Source of the DNA: Zavarzinella sp.
GTDB lineage: Bacteria > Planctomycetota > Planctomycetia > Gemmatales > Gemmataceae
NCBI GenBank assembly: GCA_041399155.1
Contig: JAWKTI010000002.1
Span: forward strand, 310,001-374,000
DNA: 64,000 nucleotides
Direction: 5' to 3'
Shown: piece by piece, positions 33,548 to 43,080 of the stretch
How positions within the stretch are numbered: the stretch's first letter is position 1
Layout: each line of letters begins with the position of its first letter
Notes under the pieces: model-generated
What the model was told of the DNA's origin: nothing
The model's input: the letters and a program-made list of their open reading frames with translations, nothing else
The model's database searches: none
Made by a program: the position numbers and the translations under genes

Positions 33548-33783
33548 CCTAGCACATAACAGCAATTCTCATTGATTCTTCATTTTTGCCACATTCTATT
33601 CCAGCCTGAAAAATTGCAAATTCTGGTACATTGGGGTGATTTTTTCTATGATGAACAGATAGGCATCAAAACTACCCCCATGTGGGAGTAGTTTGCGTGC
33701 CATAGGCAGGCCGGGGCGATCGATCGATCTTCTTCCATGTGGCCTTTGACAGGTTGTTTTCGCACCACGAGTATTTGACTGTT

Positions 33784-34956
33784 ATGCAACGATTCAACGA
33801 TCCGTTATTGGACTCGATTCTGGATACCAGCTACACCGGTGCCGATAAGGTGGGGCTGAGCCGGCTGCAACTGGATGAGCTGGAATCTTCCGAAGAGATG
33901 GATGAACTGCTCGATCGGCTGGGAAATTCCGATCCGGATGAACTTCCCGCTCCATTGACGGAACTCCTCTCAAAATGCCTGGTTACGTATGTTCAGAATG
34001 CCCACGTGGGGATCAGTGGCAACCTTGATCGAGTACAGCCCACGACCGACTATTGGCGCACTCGGATGTCTGCGGATACACTTTATCTGCTGGTTCCAGA
34101 GACTCGTGCATTTGCCAAAAAGGTTCCTGCGGAAATTCAGGTAGAAACCATTGAATCGGCCACTCGTCAGGGGACGATTACCGATTTGCGTCTGATTCAG
34201 ATCTTTTTGACCCACCTGGTTGATAAAAAGCCGGAAGCACCGATTGCCAATGCAGTGGCGGTGCATGCAATCCCTGCGTTTGGAGCCCAGATTCTGCCCG
34301 CACTGTGGCCAACATTGGGACCGGACAACCGCACCTTTTCCGCAGCCTCGAAGATCGATATTCAGGCGACACTGAAAAAACTGACGGAAAAATCGCCCGA
34401 TAAGAAAGGGAAAGGTCAGGATAAGCAGAGTCAGGTCACGAAAGCTGTGGAGAAAATCCTGGAAGATGCCGCTGATGGTGGGGCAATTGGCGAAGAATCG
34501 CTGCCAATTCTGAAACTGGCACTGAAATACGCACCAGAACCGTCTTTCCGACGCCGCGAAGCTGAGAGTCTGGCGAAAATGGGCGACGCAGGAAAGGAAG
34601 CCATCCCCGAGTTGATCGATGCTTTTGAGCGTACCGGCTTCACCCGCGACTACCACCTGATTCGCCACATGATGGTGCTTGGGAAAGAATCAGAAGATGT
34701 GGGCGAAACGCTGATTCGTGCCCTGGAAGACCGAGACAGCACCGTGCGTCTGGTTGCTGCCTTCAACATCGGGCAGATGGGGGAGCCCGCTTACAAAGCA
34801 ATGCCGATGCTGGAAGAAATGGCCGCACGCGATCTGGACAATAAGGTGCGTGAACAGGCAATGAAAACTTTGGATAATCTGCGTTACCGCCTGGAACCAG
34901 TGGGAATTGATGATTATGAAGACGAATTCCCAGAAGATGAGCAGTCGCCACTTTAA
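33784..34956 (+). CDS. HEAT-repeat protein
   Basis: I prefer ATG 33784 (MQRFNDPLLD); an in-frame GTG at 33739 is possible. The C-terminal half (~250-370) contains HEAT/PBS-like helical pairs (AESLAKMGDAGKEAIPELID, LEDRDSTVRLVAAFNIGQMG, AMPMLEEMAARDLDNKVREQ). The N-terminal half is helical and a basic Lys-rich linker (KSPDKKGKGQDKQ) separates them. There is no signal, so it is probably a cytoplasmic scaffold. No specific partner can be named. A perfect AT-rich hairpin follows its stop. Confidence 0.75.
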   Translation: MQRFNDPLLDSILDTSYTGADKVGLSRLQLDELESSEEMDELLDRLGNSDPDELPAPLTELLSKCLVTYVQNAHVGISGNLDRVQPTTDYWRTRMSADTLYLLVPETRAFAKKVPAEIQVETIESATRQGTITDLRLIQIFLTHLVDKKPEAPIANAVAVHAIPAFGAQILPALWPTLGPDNRTFSAASKIDIQATLKKLTEKSPDKKGKGQDKQSQVTKAVEKILEDAADGGAIGEESLPILKLALKYAPEPSFRRREAESLAKMGDAGKEAIPELIDAFERTGFTRDYHLIRHMMVLGKESEDVGETLIRALEDRDSTVRLVAAFNIGQMGEPAYKAMPMLEEMAARDLDNKVREQAMKTLDNLRYRLEPVGIDDYEDEFPEDEQSPL

Positions 34957-34957
34957 G

Positions 34958-34981
34958 ATTGCAATATTTTAATATTGCAAT
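34958..34981. terminator. bidirectional AT-rich hairpin between convergent genes
   Basis: ATTGCAATATT (34958-34968), a TT loop and AATATTGCAAT (34971-34981) form a perfect 11-bp stem between the stop of the HEAT gene and the stop of zwf. It could terminate both; GC content is low, so efficiency is uncertain. Confidence 0.5.
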
Positions 34982-34998
34982 TTAGTAACATGACAATT

Positions 34999-36465
34999 TT
35001 ACGCTGCACGGTCGGACATCATTTGCCACGTGCGGCCGTCATCGGCAATCATTCGTTCTGCACACTCTGGTCCGGCACAACCCAGGGGATATTCTGGTGG
35101 GATTGGGCTTTCCGCTGCTTCGCTGGCGGCAATAAACGGATCCATAATCTCCCACGATCGTTCAATTTCATCCCCACGCATAAATAGAGAGGCATCACCC
35201 AGCAGGGCATCCAGCAGTAATCGCTCATACGCTTCGGGCATTTTGCCATAAGCCTGGGTATAATTGAATTCCAGATCCCTGGCATGCAGGTGGGTGCCTT
35301 CTACTTCTGGTATTTTGGTCAGAAAGTTCAGGCGAATCCCCTCATTCGGTTGCAGCATCAGCGTAATGCGGTTCGCAGACGGGTCTCCCTCATCAGGATG
35401 GGGAAACAAGCGAAACGGCGGTTCCCGAAACTGAATCACCACTTCACTGTAACGGGATTTCAAGCCTTTGCCCGAACGCAGGTAGAATGGCACCCCTTTC
35501 CAGCGCCAGTTTTCGACCATCAGTTTCACAGCTGCGTAGGTGGGTGTTTTGCTCTCTTTCGGTACCCCATCTTCCTGATGATACCCCTGATACTGGCCGA
35601 GTTTCATCATCGAGTGCGCATCGGCCTGAGATGGCACCAGAATCGAATCCAGCACCTTCATTTTTTCATTTCGCAGACGGTCTGCAGTAATCCGCGAAGG
35701 TGGTTCCATCGCCACCATGGTCATTACCTGCAGCAAATGGCTCTGGAACATATCCCGCAGCACACCACTGCCATCGTAGTAGCCCCCACGTCGCCCAACA
35801 GTGACCTTTTCTGCCACCGTAATCTGAATGTGGTCGATATAGCGACGGTTCCAAAGTGGTTCAAACATGGAATTCGCAAGTCGGAACACCAGAATGTTCT
35901 GAACGGTGTCTTTACCCAGGTAAGGGTCGATGCGGTAGAGCTGGTCTTCTCGAAAATACTGGTGCAGTTGGTGGTTCACCTCACGAGCGGATTTCAGGTC
36001 GGTTCCGAACGGTTTTTCGATCACCAGCCGCCGAAAACCAGATTCTTCAAGGTTCAGGCCAGTATCCGCCAGTTGGTGGGCAATTGGGATATACAGATCG
36101 GGTGCCACCGACAAATAATACAGCCGATCCCCGCGTCCGTTGGTTTCGCGTTTGGCAAACCATTCCTGTAACGGAATCAGCCCACCTGGGGCGGAGGCAT
36201 CGGTGGAAATGTATTGCAGGCGCTTTGCGAAGCGGTTCCAGTTACCCGGATACCACGATTCGCCGTGGGAAACGACCGCTTCTTTCACTTTCGGCAGAAC
36301 ATGGTCGCGAAACTGCTCCGAACTGTAGCCAGTACGTGAAATGCCCACAATCTGGGTATCATCCGGCAGTAAGCCCATGGAATCCAGTCGGAACAGGGCG
36401 GGAATCAGTTTTCGCGATGTTAAGTCGCCCGACGCACCAAAAATGACGATCGTAGGTGTTTGCAT
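34999..36465 (-). CDS. zwf: glucose-6-phosphate 1-dehydrogenase
   Basis: Diagnostic motifs are IFGASGDLTSRKLIPALFRL (NADP-binding Rossmann motif, residues ~8-27), RLVIEKPFGTDLKSA with the substrate Lys, RIDPYLGKDTVQNILVFR with the catalytic His replaced in context by D-P-Y-L-G-K as usual for the family, and DHIQITVAEKVTVGRRGGYYD. Length 488 is normal. It oxidises glucose 6-phosphate to 6-phosphogluconolactone in the cytoplasm. No pgl or gnd is adjacent. It diverges from the gene at 36533 across 67 bases. Confidence 0.96.
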   Translation of the reverse strand: MQTPTIVIFGASGDLTSRKLIPALFRLDSMGLLPDDTQIVGISRTGYSSEQFRDHVLPKVKEAVVSHGESWYPGNWNRFAKRLQYISTDASAPGGLIPLQEWFAKRETNGRGDRLYYLSVAPDLYIPIAHQLADTGLNLEESGFRRLVIEKPFGTDLKSAREVNHQLHQYFREDQLYRIDPYLGKDTVQNILVFRLANSMFEPLWNRRYIDHIQITVAEKVTVGRRGGYYDGSGVLRDMFQSHLLQVMTMVAMEPPSRITADRLRNEKMKVLDSILVPSQADAHSMMKLGQYQGYHQEDGVPKESKTPTYAAVKLMVENWRWKGVPFYLRSGKGLKSRYSEVVIQFREPPFRLFPHPDEGDPSANRITLMLQPNEGIRLNFLTKIPEVEGTHLHARDLEFNYTQAYGKMPEAYERLLLDALLGDASLFMRGDEIERSWEIMDPFIAASEAAESPIPPEYPLGCAGPECAERMIADDGRTWQMMSDRAA

Positions 36466-36532
36466 TCGAGATTTATTCGTAAAAATTCAGCACAACAAAG
36501 AATCTTTATTGTTGTATTGGCAGGAAATCGGA

Positions 36533-38071
36533 ATGGATGATGTACAAACAGATTTACCGGAACGCCGCACCCGCTGGTCGCAACGACTGGTAATGTTTGC
36601 ATTGGTGCTGGTTGTGGGCATCGGTGGGGTGGTAATTCTGCGGGAACTGGTCGAAACCAACGTCGCCCAAGTGGCTGAAGTCCCACCTGGTGATGTGGAA
36701 ATAGCCTGGTTTCACACTTCGACCAACGCCGCCAACTGGGAACGCTTTGTGGCAGGAATCGTGCAGGCCAGACGACAGCACCCCGAAATGGAAGTAGACG
36801 ATTCGCGGGCCTTTTTGCGGCAAACTGCCAGTATTCCGGAAGTGGTGATCCGATGGAAAGACAAACCGGGCAAAATCTATATCCGCTGGTACAAATTATC
36901 CAGTGAATCAACCCTGCAATACTGGATATCGGCACTTGCCAAACGATCTCCCCCACCTGTTGCCGTGGTGGGCGGTGGTTCTAGCGACCGTGCGGTGGAA
37001 CTGGCCGATGCATTGCGGGAACAAACCACCTGGCAAGGAGAGGCCCCACTGCTGTTGATTACGCTGGCAACTGCTGACAAGGTATATGATGCGGCCTTTG
37101 GCGACAGAAACCTGATTGAAATTTATCCTGACCGCACCTTTCGTTTCTGTTTCACCAACAGTGCCGTGGCCAAAGCTGTAGTCGATTTTGTGCAGCAATC
37201 GAGCTTTTTACGTCCTCAGGGACCAGTGGTATGTTCCGCTCTCACCGCTTTCAGCAGTATTTCACCCACCGGGTGGGCAGGACTGGGAGGAATGCCCATT
37301 TATTCGATTGAGCCACCACCTAAAGCATCGATATTCGAGTGGGAAGACGATCCGTATTCCAGTGATTTATCGAATCAGTTTAAGCAACAATTAGCGGATT
37401 ATGCGGAATGCACTAATGAGAGCTCTCCTTACAGTGTGGGGTCGACTTCCAAAGACAATGACAAAGAGACGGGAATTATTTATTCCATCGTTTCCAATGC
37501 AAATTTCAGTCCGGGTGAGCGGATGATGCTGGTGATGCCGGGTGCGTCGATGCCAGTGCAGCGGGCATTGCGGAAATTTCGCTCGTTTGCCCCACTGTTC
37601 GGCAAATCATCGGTGGTACTGACTGGAGACGGGATTTCCTTCAATACACTGTTGCGGGATGGAGATTATGCCTGGCCAGTGCGGGAAATGCCGTTGCCAC
37701 TGGTCAGTTTCTGCCATTACAATCCGGTGGCGTGGGATCAAACCGACCCACCGAATGGCATCCCACGGTTGTCATCTCCCGTAAGTACCGACGATGTGCT
37801 GCTTTACGCCGATCTGATCGGCACAACAGCGAAAGAACTATTTGTTGCCGATCAATTTCCTGATGCCAATGTGTTAAAAAATCGCCTGCAATCCTTAAAC
37901 CCGCCCATGTTTACATCTGCAGGCGACCGTATCAGCGGACGTGGGGAATATGTGGTGGTCGTTCTCCCACGGTTTACTTCGGATAACCTCATCAGACCAG
38001 AAACAACCATCCAGATTTACAAACATACCGACGGCTGGCAGAAGGTGGATGAGCGAATTCGTCCAAATTAA
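36533..38071 (+). CDS. membrane-anchored periplasmic-binding-like protein
   Basis: ATG 36533 gives a short cytoplasmic tail, one membrane helix (LVMFALVLVVGIGGVVIL, ~20-37) and a large outer part. This part contains alternating strands and helices such as VAVVGGGSSDRAVELADALR and LMLVMPGASMPVQRALRKF, like two-lobed ligand-binding (type 1 periplasmic-binding) folds. I do not recognise a named family. The stop is two bases before a histidine kinase gene, so it is most likely the sensory partner that reports an extracytoplasmic ligand to that kinase. The inner frame upstream of 36533 overlaps zwf and is not used. Confidence 0.6.
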   Translation: MDDVQTDLPERRTRWSQRLVMFALVLVVGIGGVVILRELVETNVAQVAEVPPGDVEIAWFHTSTNAANWERFVAGIVQARRQHPEMEVDDSRAFLRQTASIPEVVIRWKDKPGKIYIRWYKLSSESTLQYWISALAKRSPPPVAVVGGGSSDRAVELADALREQTTWQGEAPLLLITLATADKVYDAAFGDRNLIEIYPDRTFRFCFTNSAVAKAVVDFVQQSSFLRPQGPVVCSALTAFSSISPTGWAGLGGMPIYSIEPPPKASIFEWEDDPYSSDLSNQFKQQLADYAECTNESSPYSVGSTSKDNDKETGIIYSIVSNANFSPGERMMLVMPGASMPVQRALRKFRSFAPLFGKSSVVLTGDGISFNTLLRDGDYAWPVREMPLPLVSFCHYNPVAWDQTDPPNGIPRLSSPVSTDDVLLYADLIGTTAKELFVADQFPDANVLKNRLQSLNPPMFTSAGDRISGRGEYVVVVLPRFTSDNLIRPETTIQIYKHTDGWQKVDERIRPN

Positions 38072-38073
38072 TC

Positions 38074-39690
38074 ATGAAACAGAAAACAATTTTCCCCTGG
38101 TGGAAGTACATTCGTGCCCTGGCACCCGCGGTTCTGTTCTGGACGGTGCTGGTTGGCTGGCTGGCCTATCTGCTGTTTGTGGGCACGCAGCAAGGCTCTC
38201 AGAATGACGAAGCCAATCTGCGGGAATGGCTCGATGAAGCTCGGGTTTTTCGTCGCACGCTGCCTGAGTTGGTGCGTCAATATGATGCCATGTTGCAGGT
38301 ACCAGGTCAGAATAAGGACTTGCTGGGTCAAAAAGCCACCGAAATTCAGGTGGAGCTCCATGCTCGCACCGATCCAATCCGACTCTATCGGCCCTATTTG
38401 CCCATGTTTCCGGAATTTTACTCGTTAAAGATCGAATTTTTGCGGCAACCGAACGCACCAATCACGTGGGATTCGCAACTCCCACGACCTCGGTCGGAAA
38501 ATCTCAGTCAGATTCGGACGATCGTTCATCCGGTATTGGGGGAAAATCAGCAGGTAATTGCCCACATTCGGCTGGAATATCAACTTCATGCCTACAACAA
38601 GTTGCAGCGAGATCAGGATAATCAGCGTGCGATCCAGTGGGTGGCTGCCGGAGTGGTATTGCTGGGCAGTTCGCTTGCCCTGATCTGGGTAATACTGTTT
38701 CTGCGCCGTGAAAGACGTCGCGAATTGGCCCGCGAGCATGCGATAGTGGAAATGCTGGCGGCAAAAGTGAATGCCCAGGAAGCTGAGCACCAGAAAGAAG
38801 AGGTAATGCGGAAACTACTGGAGCAACGCATTGAAGCAGCCCGTGCCGAAGCCCGGATTGCCCAGGCTGAGCACGAAAACCTGCAGATGAAATCCCAGTT
38901 GTACGCCAGCATTGGCATTATGGCGGGTTCCTACGCCCATAATATTAAAAATTTATTAGTGCGACCGAACGACCTGATTTCCCGTTGTCTGGAATCACCC
39001 GACAACACCTCTACCCAGGTGGGGATGCTGCACGAGGTACGGGAAACTTTGGCAACGGTGACCGAACGCCTGCAAATGATCCTGCGCACCGTCCGACGTG
39101 ACCCAACGAAGACGGAACAGGGGGTCATCGATCTGAATCAGCTGGTGGGCGAATGTGGGCGGACATGGGAGAGTACCGCCAGCAGTAAATGGAAGCTGAT
39201 TGTGAAGCTGGATCTGGCAGCACAGCCCCTGCAGATTCGTGGGGATGCCTCCCACTTGCAGCAGGCACTTGAAAATCTGCTGTTTAACGCCCGCGATGCT
39301 ACTTTCGAAATGCGTAACCACCTGCGACAGGTGGCCCACGACCAGCAGGACAGCGCCAGTAAGAAGAAGGCCTTGCTGGCAGCATCTGCATGGAAAGGGG
39401 AAGTGGTACTCCGCACCCTGATTATAGATAACCAGATAGTTATGGAAGTAGTGGATAATGGCATTGGCATGACTCCGGAAGTGAAAGAATCGTGTCTGGA
39501 GACACACTTCAGCACCAAGCGGGACAATGCCCTGTACGAAGGCTACAGTGCGGGGATGGGACTGGGTCTGTCGTTTGTCGCAGTGGTATTGGAACACCAC
39601 GCAGCGACACTGAAAATCGAATCCGAACCAGAAAGCGGCACTACTTTTCGGATTATTTTCCCAAATGCCCCAGACGAGAATGGACAATAA
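38074..39690 (+). CDS. membrane histidine kinase without adjacent response regulator
   Basis: Two membrane helices (~15-35 and ~190-210) enclose a ~150-residue sensor region. A long charged coiled coil (~215-290, rich in Glu, Ala and Arg) leads to an H-box-like segment SYAHNIKNLL (~288-297). The ATPase domain has N-box NLLFNARDA, G1 box DNGIGM and G2 box GMGLGLSF. It should autophosphorylate on His and pass phosphate to a regulator. No response regulator lies next to it. It is coupled (2-base gap) to the binding-protein-like gene upstream. Confidence 0.85.
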   Translation: MKQKTIFPWWKYIRALAPAVLFWTVLVGWLAYLLFVGTQQGSQNDEANLREWLDEARVFRRTLPELVRQYDAMLQVPGQNKDLLGQKATEIQVELHARTDPIRLYRPYLPMFPEFYSLKIEFLRQPNAPITWDSQLPRPRSENLSQIRTIVHPVLGENQQVIAHIRLEYQLHAYNKLQRDQDNQRAIQWVAAGVVLLGSSLALIWVILFLRRERRRELAREHAIVEMLAAKVNAQEAEHQKEEVMRKLLEQRIEAARAEARIAQAEHENLQMKSQLYASIGIMAGSYAHNIKNLLVRPNDLISRCLESPDNTSTQVGMLHEVRETLATVTERLQMILRTVRRDPTKTEQGVIDLNQLVGECGRTWESTASSKWKLIVKLDLAAQPLQIRGDASHLQQALENLLFNARDATFEMRNHLRQVAHDQQDSASKKKALLAASAWKGEVVLRTLIIDNQIVMEVVDNGIGMTPEVKESCLETHFSTKRDNALYEGYSAGMGLGLSFVAVVLEHHAATLKIESEPESGTTFRIIFPNAPDENGQ

Positions 39691-39765
39691 ATCCCGCAAA
39701 ACCGCTACTTTCGGCAGCACCAATACATAAAACAACATTCTTGTGGTTGTTTGCTGGAGATCGCC

Positions 39766-40365
39766 GTGGGTAAAGTGGTCGCGTGCCTGTTTCTGTTGTC
39801 CATCTTCACTGTGCCGTGCATGGCTTATCCGTGGCCATCTGGCCCCGTGCAATTTTACCCGGTGTACTATCCTAATCCCTACTGCGCCAGCTACCCACCG
39901 GTCATTCTGTGGGTGCCCTACTACGTGCCGGGTGCTACGGGCAGCCCCCCCAGCCCATCTGCAGGTGGTTATCAGGTATCACCCACTCAGAATGCGGGTG
40001 GAAATCAACAATCCCCCGATTTCCGTTCCGGTGCCAAACTGGAACCACCAGTGCTGCCAAACCCCAAAACAGAATTAAGGCCAGACAAGAAAATTGTACT
40101 TCAGCAATATCCCGTAACGGGCAATCGACGGGTAGTAGCATCCGCCGAAGTTAAAGTGGGCTTTTTCAACCATTCCACGACGGAACTTGATCTACTGATC
40201 AATGGCGAAAAAGTAGCGCTGCCCAGTCAGCAATATGTGACGATGAAACTCCCACGCACTTTCGAGTGGCAGCAACGTGGCAAAGAAGTCAAAAAAATCA
40301 CCGTTCCCGATGATGCAGTCGGGATCGAACTTGTTTTCCGCGATGAAGAAGAAATGGAAGAATAA
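39766..40365 (+). CDS. small secreted protein, unknown
   Basis: GTG 39766 is preferred because GGAGA stands 5 bases before it. The N terminus VVACLFLLSIFTVPCMA is a signal peptide. The mature part starts with a Tyr/Pro-rich stretch (YPVYYPNPYCASYPPVILW), a Ser/Pro/Gly linker, and a C-terminal ~80-residue domain with strands (VKVGFFNHSTTELDLLINGE) that looks like a TIGR03000-type or cell-surface beta domain. The function is unknown. It follows the sensor pair by 75 bases in the same direction. Confidence 0.65.
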   Translation: MGKVVACLFLLSIFTVPCMAYPWPSGPVQFYPVYYPNPYCASYPPVILWVPYYVPGATGSPPSPSAGGYQVSPTQNAGGNQQSPDFRSGAKLEPPVLPNPKTELRPDKKIVLQQYPVTGNRRVVASAEVKVGFFNHSTTELDLLINGEKVALPSQQYVTMKLPRTFEWQQRGKEVKKITVPDDAVGIELVFRDEEEMEE

Positions 40366-40399
40366 GGAAGGTATCATTTTCGATAGATGCCTCCTTTAC

Positions 40400-41272
40400 C
40401 TACTTCTTCACTGGAATCATCGCGATACGGAAGCCAATTTCGGAGTAATGGTATTCTGGCCCGTATGACTCACGTCGAGCCCCACGACAGTCTCCTGGGA
40501 TGGCTCCCCAATCTCCCCCACGAAGTGCTCGACCAGTATCGTACTCATTATGACACCACTCGATGACGTTTCCACTCATATCGCATAAACCCCACGGGTG
40601 GGGGGCCTTTTCCTCATAACTTCCTACAACAGTTGGGCGGCCAACAAAGTTGCCCTTCTCAACTGTTCCAAAAGGATAACCTCCATTCACGTTTGCTTTG
40701 TCTCCTCGTAGCTCATTCCCCCAATAAAATGCCTGTTTATTTCCCTTTCCTCCCCTGTAGGCATACTCCCATTCATCCTCATGTGGCAAACGGATCTCAT
40801 ATCCTTCCAGAGAACACTTCTTCAAAAAGTCCTGGCAAGCATTCCAACTGACATTCTCAACTGGAAAGCGACTGGTATCAATTCCCACCACTCTCTCTTC
40901 ACGAATTGATCCTTTGCGAAAATAGCTGCGATTTGATGGCATTAGTGCATCCCATTCCTGCTGCGTTACCTCAAATTTCCCCAGCCAAAAGCCATTTGTC
41001 TTCATTCGTCCGCGCTTTTCTTCTGCTTCAGCAGCTAACCACGCAGGCTCTCCTTTATCTCGAGTAAACTTCATCATTTCAATGAACTTCATCATTTCAT
41101 CACGCTCACCCTTGACACTACCTAACTGGCATTCTCCTGCTGGAATCCAGCAAAACTTCATCTTTAGCTTGGGGTGGATCTGAAAATCACGCTCTACCCC
41201 TGGCTTGGGCTCAGCGCTGCACAACGATAATGGTAAACAGAGCCCGAAAATTACCACGAAAATGGATCGCAT
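40400..41272 (-). CDS. FGE/SUMF1-like secreted protein
   Basis: A signal peptide (FVVIFGLCLPLSLCSA) precedes an FGE-sulfatase domain: FCWIPAGECQLGSV, GFWLGKFEVTQQEWDALM, PVENVSWNACQDFLKKC, IRLPHEDEWEYAYRGG, NVIEWCHNEYD and RALRGGDWGAIPGDCRGARR. True formylglycine-generating enzymes have two active Cys five apart. Only the second is kept here (in GDCRG); the first position is Ala. It therefore may not oxidise sulfatase Cys, although the sulfatase gene is next to it (87 bases upstream in the same orientation). A structural or lectin-like role is an alternative. Confidence 0.85.
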   Translation of the reverse strand: MRSIFVVIFGLCLPLSLCSAEPKPGVERDFQIHPKLKMKFCWIPAGECQLGSVKGERDEMMKFIEMMKFTRDKGEPAWLAAEAEEKRGRMKTNGFWLGKFEVTQQEWDALMPSNRSYFRKGSIREERVVGIDTSRFPVENVSWNACQDFLKKCSLEGYEIRLPHEDEWEYAYRGGKGNKQAFYWGNELRGDKANVNGGYPFGTVEKGNFVGRPTVVGSYEEKAPHPWGLCDMSGNVIEWCHNEYDTGRALRGGDWGAIPGDCRGARRESYGPEYHYSEIGFRIAMIPVKK

Positions 41273-41359
41273 TACATCACTCCGAGAATAGTTCGTACCT
41301 CAGCGACTCTGATAACACACTTGTTTCAAGTAACGAATTCAACCACAGAAAGTAGCCAC

Positions 41360-42727
41360 TTACTTTTTCGCACGTGGGAGTTCTGGCACATTTTTCGTTG
41401 GGAAATGGTTGGCCAGTTCTTTCTTCAGATCGTTGTATTTCTCGTTGTTTGCCAGATTGGTCCATTCATACGGGTCATTTTCGTGATCGTACAGTTCTTC
41501 CCCACCGTCGGCATAGCGAGTATATCGCCATTTTTCTGTGCGTACCGAATGGTTATTGCGGTGGTAGGTGGTGAGTGCAGGTTTGGTCCAGGCAGCTTTC
41601 GGATCAGCCAGCAGTGGCTGGATGTTTTCACCTTCTACATGTTCAGGACGTTTGATGCCACACAATTGACACAATGTGGGGTAAATACTCATTAAATCGA
41701 CGGTCCGAGTGCAAACCCCACCCCCTTTCGTGGTTCCAGGTGCCACCCAGATGAATGGCATCCTGGTTGATTCTTCCCATAATGCGAACTTTCGCCAGTG
41801 TTCTTTTTCGCCCAGGTGCCAGCCGTGGTCGCCCCAGAACACAATAATGGTATTGTCGCGGTGGGGTGATTGATCGTAGGCATCAAGCAGTCGGCCAATT
41901 TGTGCATCGCAGTAGGCAATTGTTGCCAGATAAGCCTGTACCGCTTCTTTCCAGCGACCGGACTGTACCATCAACGCGTGGTCTCCTTCGGGTTTGGCCA
42001 TTTTTAGCCCCGCCATTGGAATGTCCGACAGATCATTCATTGTGGTTGGTGGCAGTTCAATTTTGTCTAACGGGAACAGGTCGAAATATTTTTTCGGCAC
42101 ATTCCAGGGCATATGCGGTTTGTGCACTCCCACAGCCAGAAAAAAGGGCTTATCGTGCTTCGCACCCAATTGCTTGATGCCGTAATTAACGATGTTCTCG
42201 TCGCTCAATTTGGAATCATTCGTCAGTGGGCGAAACTTGATCCCACCAACACCATCAGATTTGCTGTCGGGGTGGGGTGTGGCCTGTTCTTTGCCACCAA
42301 CCATGTAATCAGTCCATTCACCATCGCGGTGGGCATTCGCGTGATAGATTTTGCCACTGCCGTAGACATTGTACCCCGCACGCAGGAATTGCGTGGTCAG
42401 GGTTTTCTCTTTGCCAATTACCGGCTGCCAGTTCTGGCCATTATCGTACACTCCGGTGGTGCTGGGCCGCAAACCAGACATCAGTGCCGCCCGACTGGGG
42501 TTACAGGCGGGAGCCGCACAATAAGTGTGGGTAAAAGTGACACCCATCCTGGCAAGCCGGTCGATATTGGGCGTTTTGGCCTGTTTGTTGCGATCCAGGT
42601 GGGTTACCCAATGGTTGAGATCATCAACTGCAATAAACAGGACATTAGGCTGTTTTGGTTCTGCAGCCCACGTCGTGGAACCGAAAACGCCCCACATTGC
42701 ATAGAAAAGGAAGAGGTGTTTTTTCAT
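41360..42727 (-). CDS. secreted type I sulfatase
   Basis: ATG 42727 (MKKHLFLFYAMWGVFG) gives a signal peptide. The catalytic motif CNPSRAALMSG fits C-x-P-S-R, whose Cys becomes formylglycine. NVLFIAVDDLNHW carries the metal-binding Asp pair and FWGDHGWHLGEKEHW the other metal and substrate ligands. The overall pattern is that of the iduronate-2-sulfatase-like group, acting on sulfated glycans. Planctomycetes are rich in such enzymes. Maturation needs an FGE; the neighbour at 40400 is FGE-like but lacks one Cys. Confidence 0.93.
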   Translation of the reverse strand: MKKHLFLFYAMWGVFGSTTWAAEPKQPNVLFIAVDDLNHWVTHLDRNKQAKTPNIDRLARMGVTFTHTYCAAPACNPSRAALMSGLRPSTTGVYDNGQNWQPVIGKEKTLTTQFLRAGYNVYGSGKIYHANAHRDGEWTDYMVGGKEQATPHPDSKSDGVGGIKFRPLTNDSKLSDENIVNYGIKQLGAKHDKPFFLAVGVHKPHMPWNVPKKYFDLFPLDKIELPPTTMNDLSDIPMAGLKMAKPEGDHALMVQSGRWKEAVQAYLATIAYCDAQIGRLLDAYDQSPHRDNTIIVFWGDHGWHLGEKEHWRKFALWEESTRMPFIWVAPGTTKGGGVCTRTVDLMSIYPTLCQLCGIKRPEHVEGENIQPLLADPKAAWTKPALTTYHRNNHSVRTEKWRYTRYADGGEELYDHENDPYEWTNLANNEKYNDLKKELANHFPTKNVPELPRAKK

Positions 42728-42968
42728 TTTGGTCTCATATATCTCAACAGTCGTTGAATCATGGTCATACAGCACTCAGAGAAATGATTGAAATCTCATT
42801 TTCTGGTCGAGCGTGCCACTTTCTTGGAAAACCGTGTTGATTTTACCACAAAAGAATGTGCTGTCTCACTTCGAAAGTAAAAAATGAGAAATCCATGAAA
42901 ATGGTTTGCTGGTGGCAAATACCACAACATGGAAACAATGAGTGTTTTCTAAGATTTGAAAATAAAAG

Positions 42969-43041
42969 TGGGCAGAACCGGGCTTGAACCGGTGACCTAG
43001 CGATTTTCAGTCGCTCGCTCTACCAACTGAGCTATCTGCCC
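42969..43041 (-). tRNA. tRNA-Phe (GAA)
   Basis: The minus strand folds as a standard cloverleaf: acceptor GGGCAGA with TCTGCCC, D-arm GCTCAGTTGGTAGAGC, anticodon stem AGCGA/TCGCT with loop CTGAAAA (anticodon GAA), T-arm with GGTTCAAGCC. CCA is not encoded after the discriminator A. Confidence 0.97.
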
Positions 43042-43051
43042 CTGTCTATTC

Positions 43052-43080
43052 GTAATATGCGTTTGTGCGGTAGTTGTCAA
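43052..43080 (-). promoter_or_regulatory. promoter of tRNA-Phe
   Basis: On the minus strand a consensus TTGACA (43075-43080) and TATTAC (43052-43057) are 17 bases apart, ending about 10 bases before the tRNA. Confidence 0.7.
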
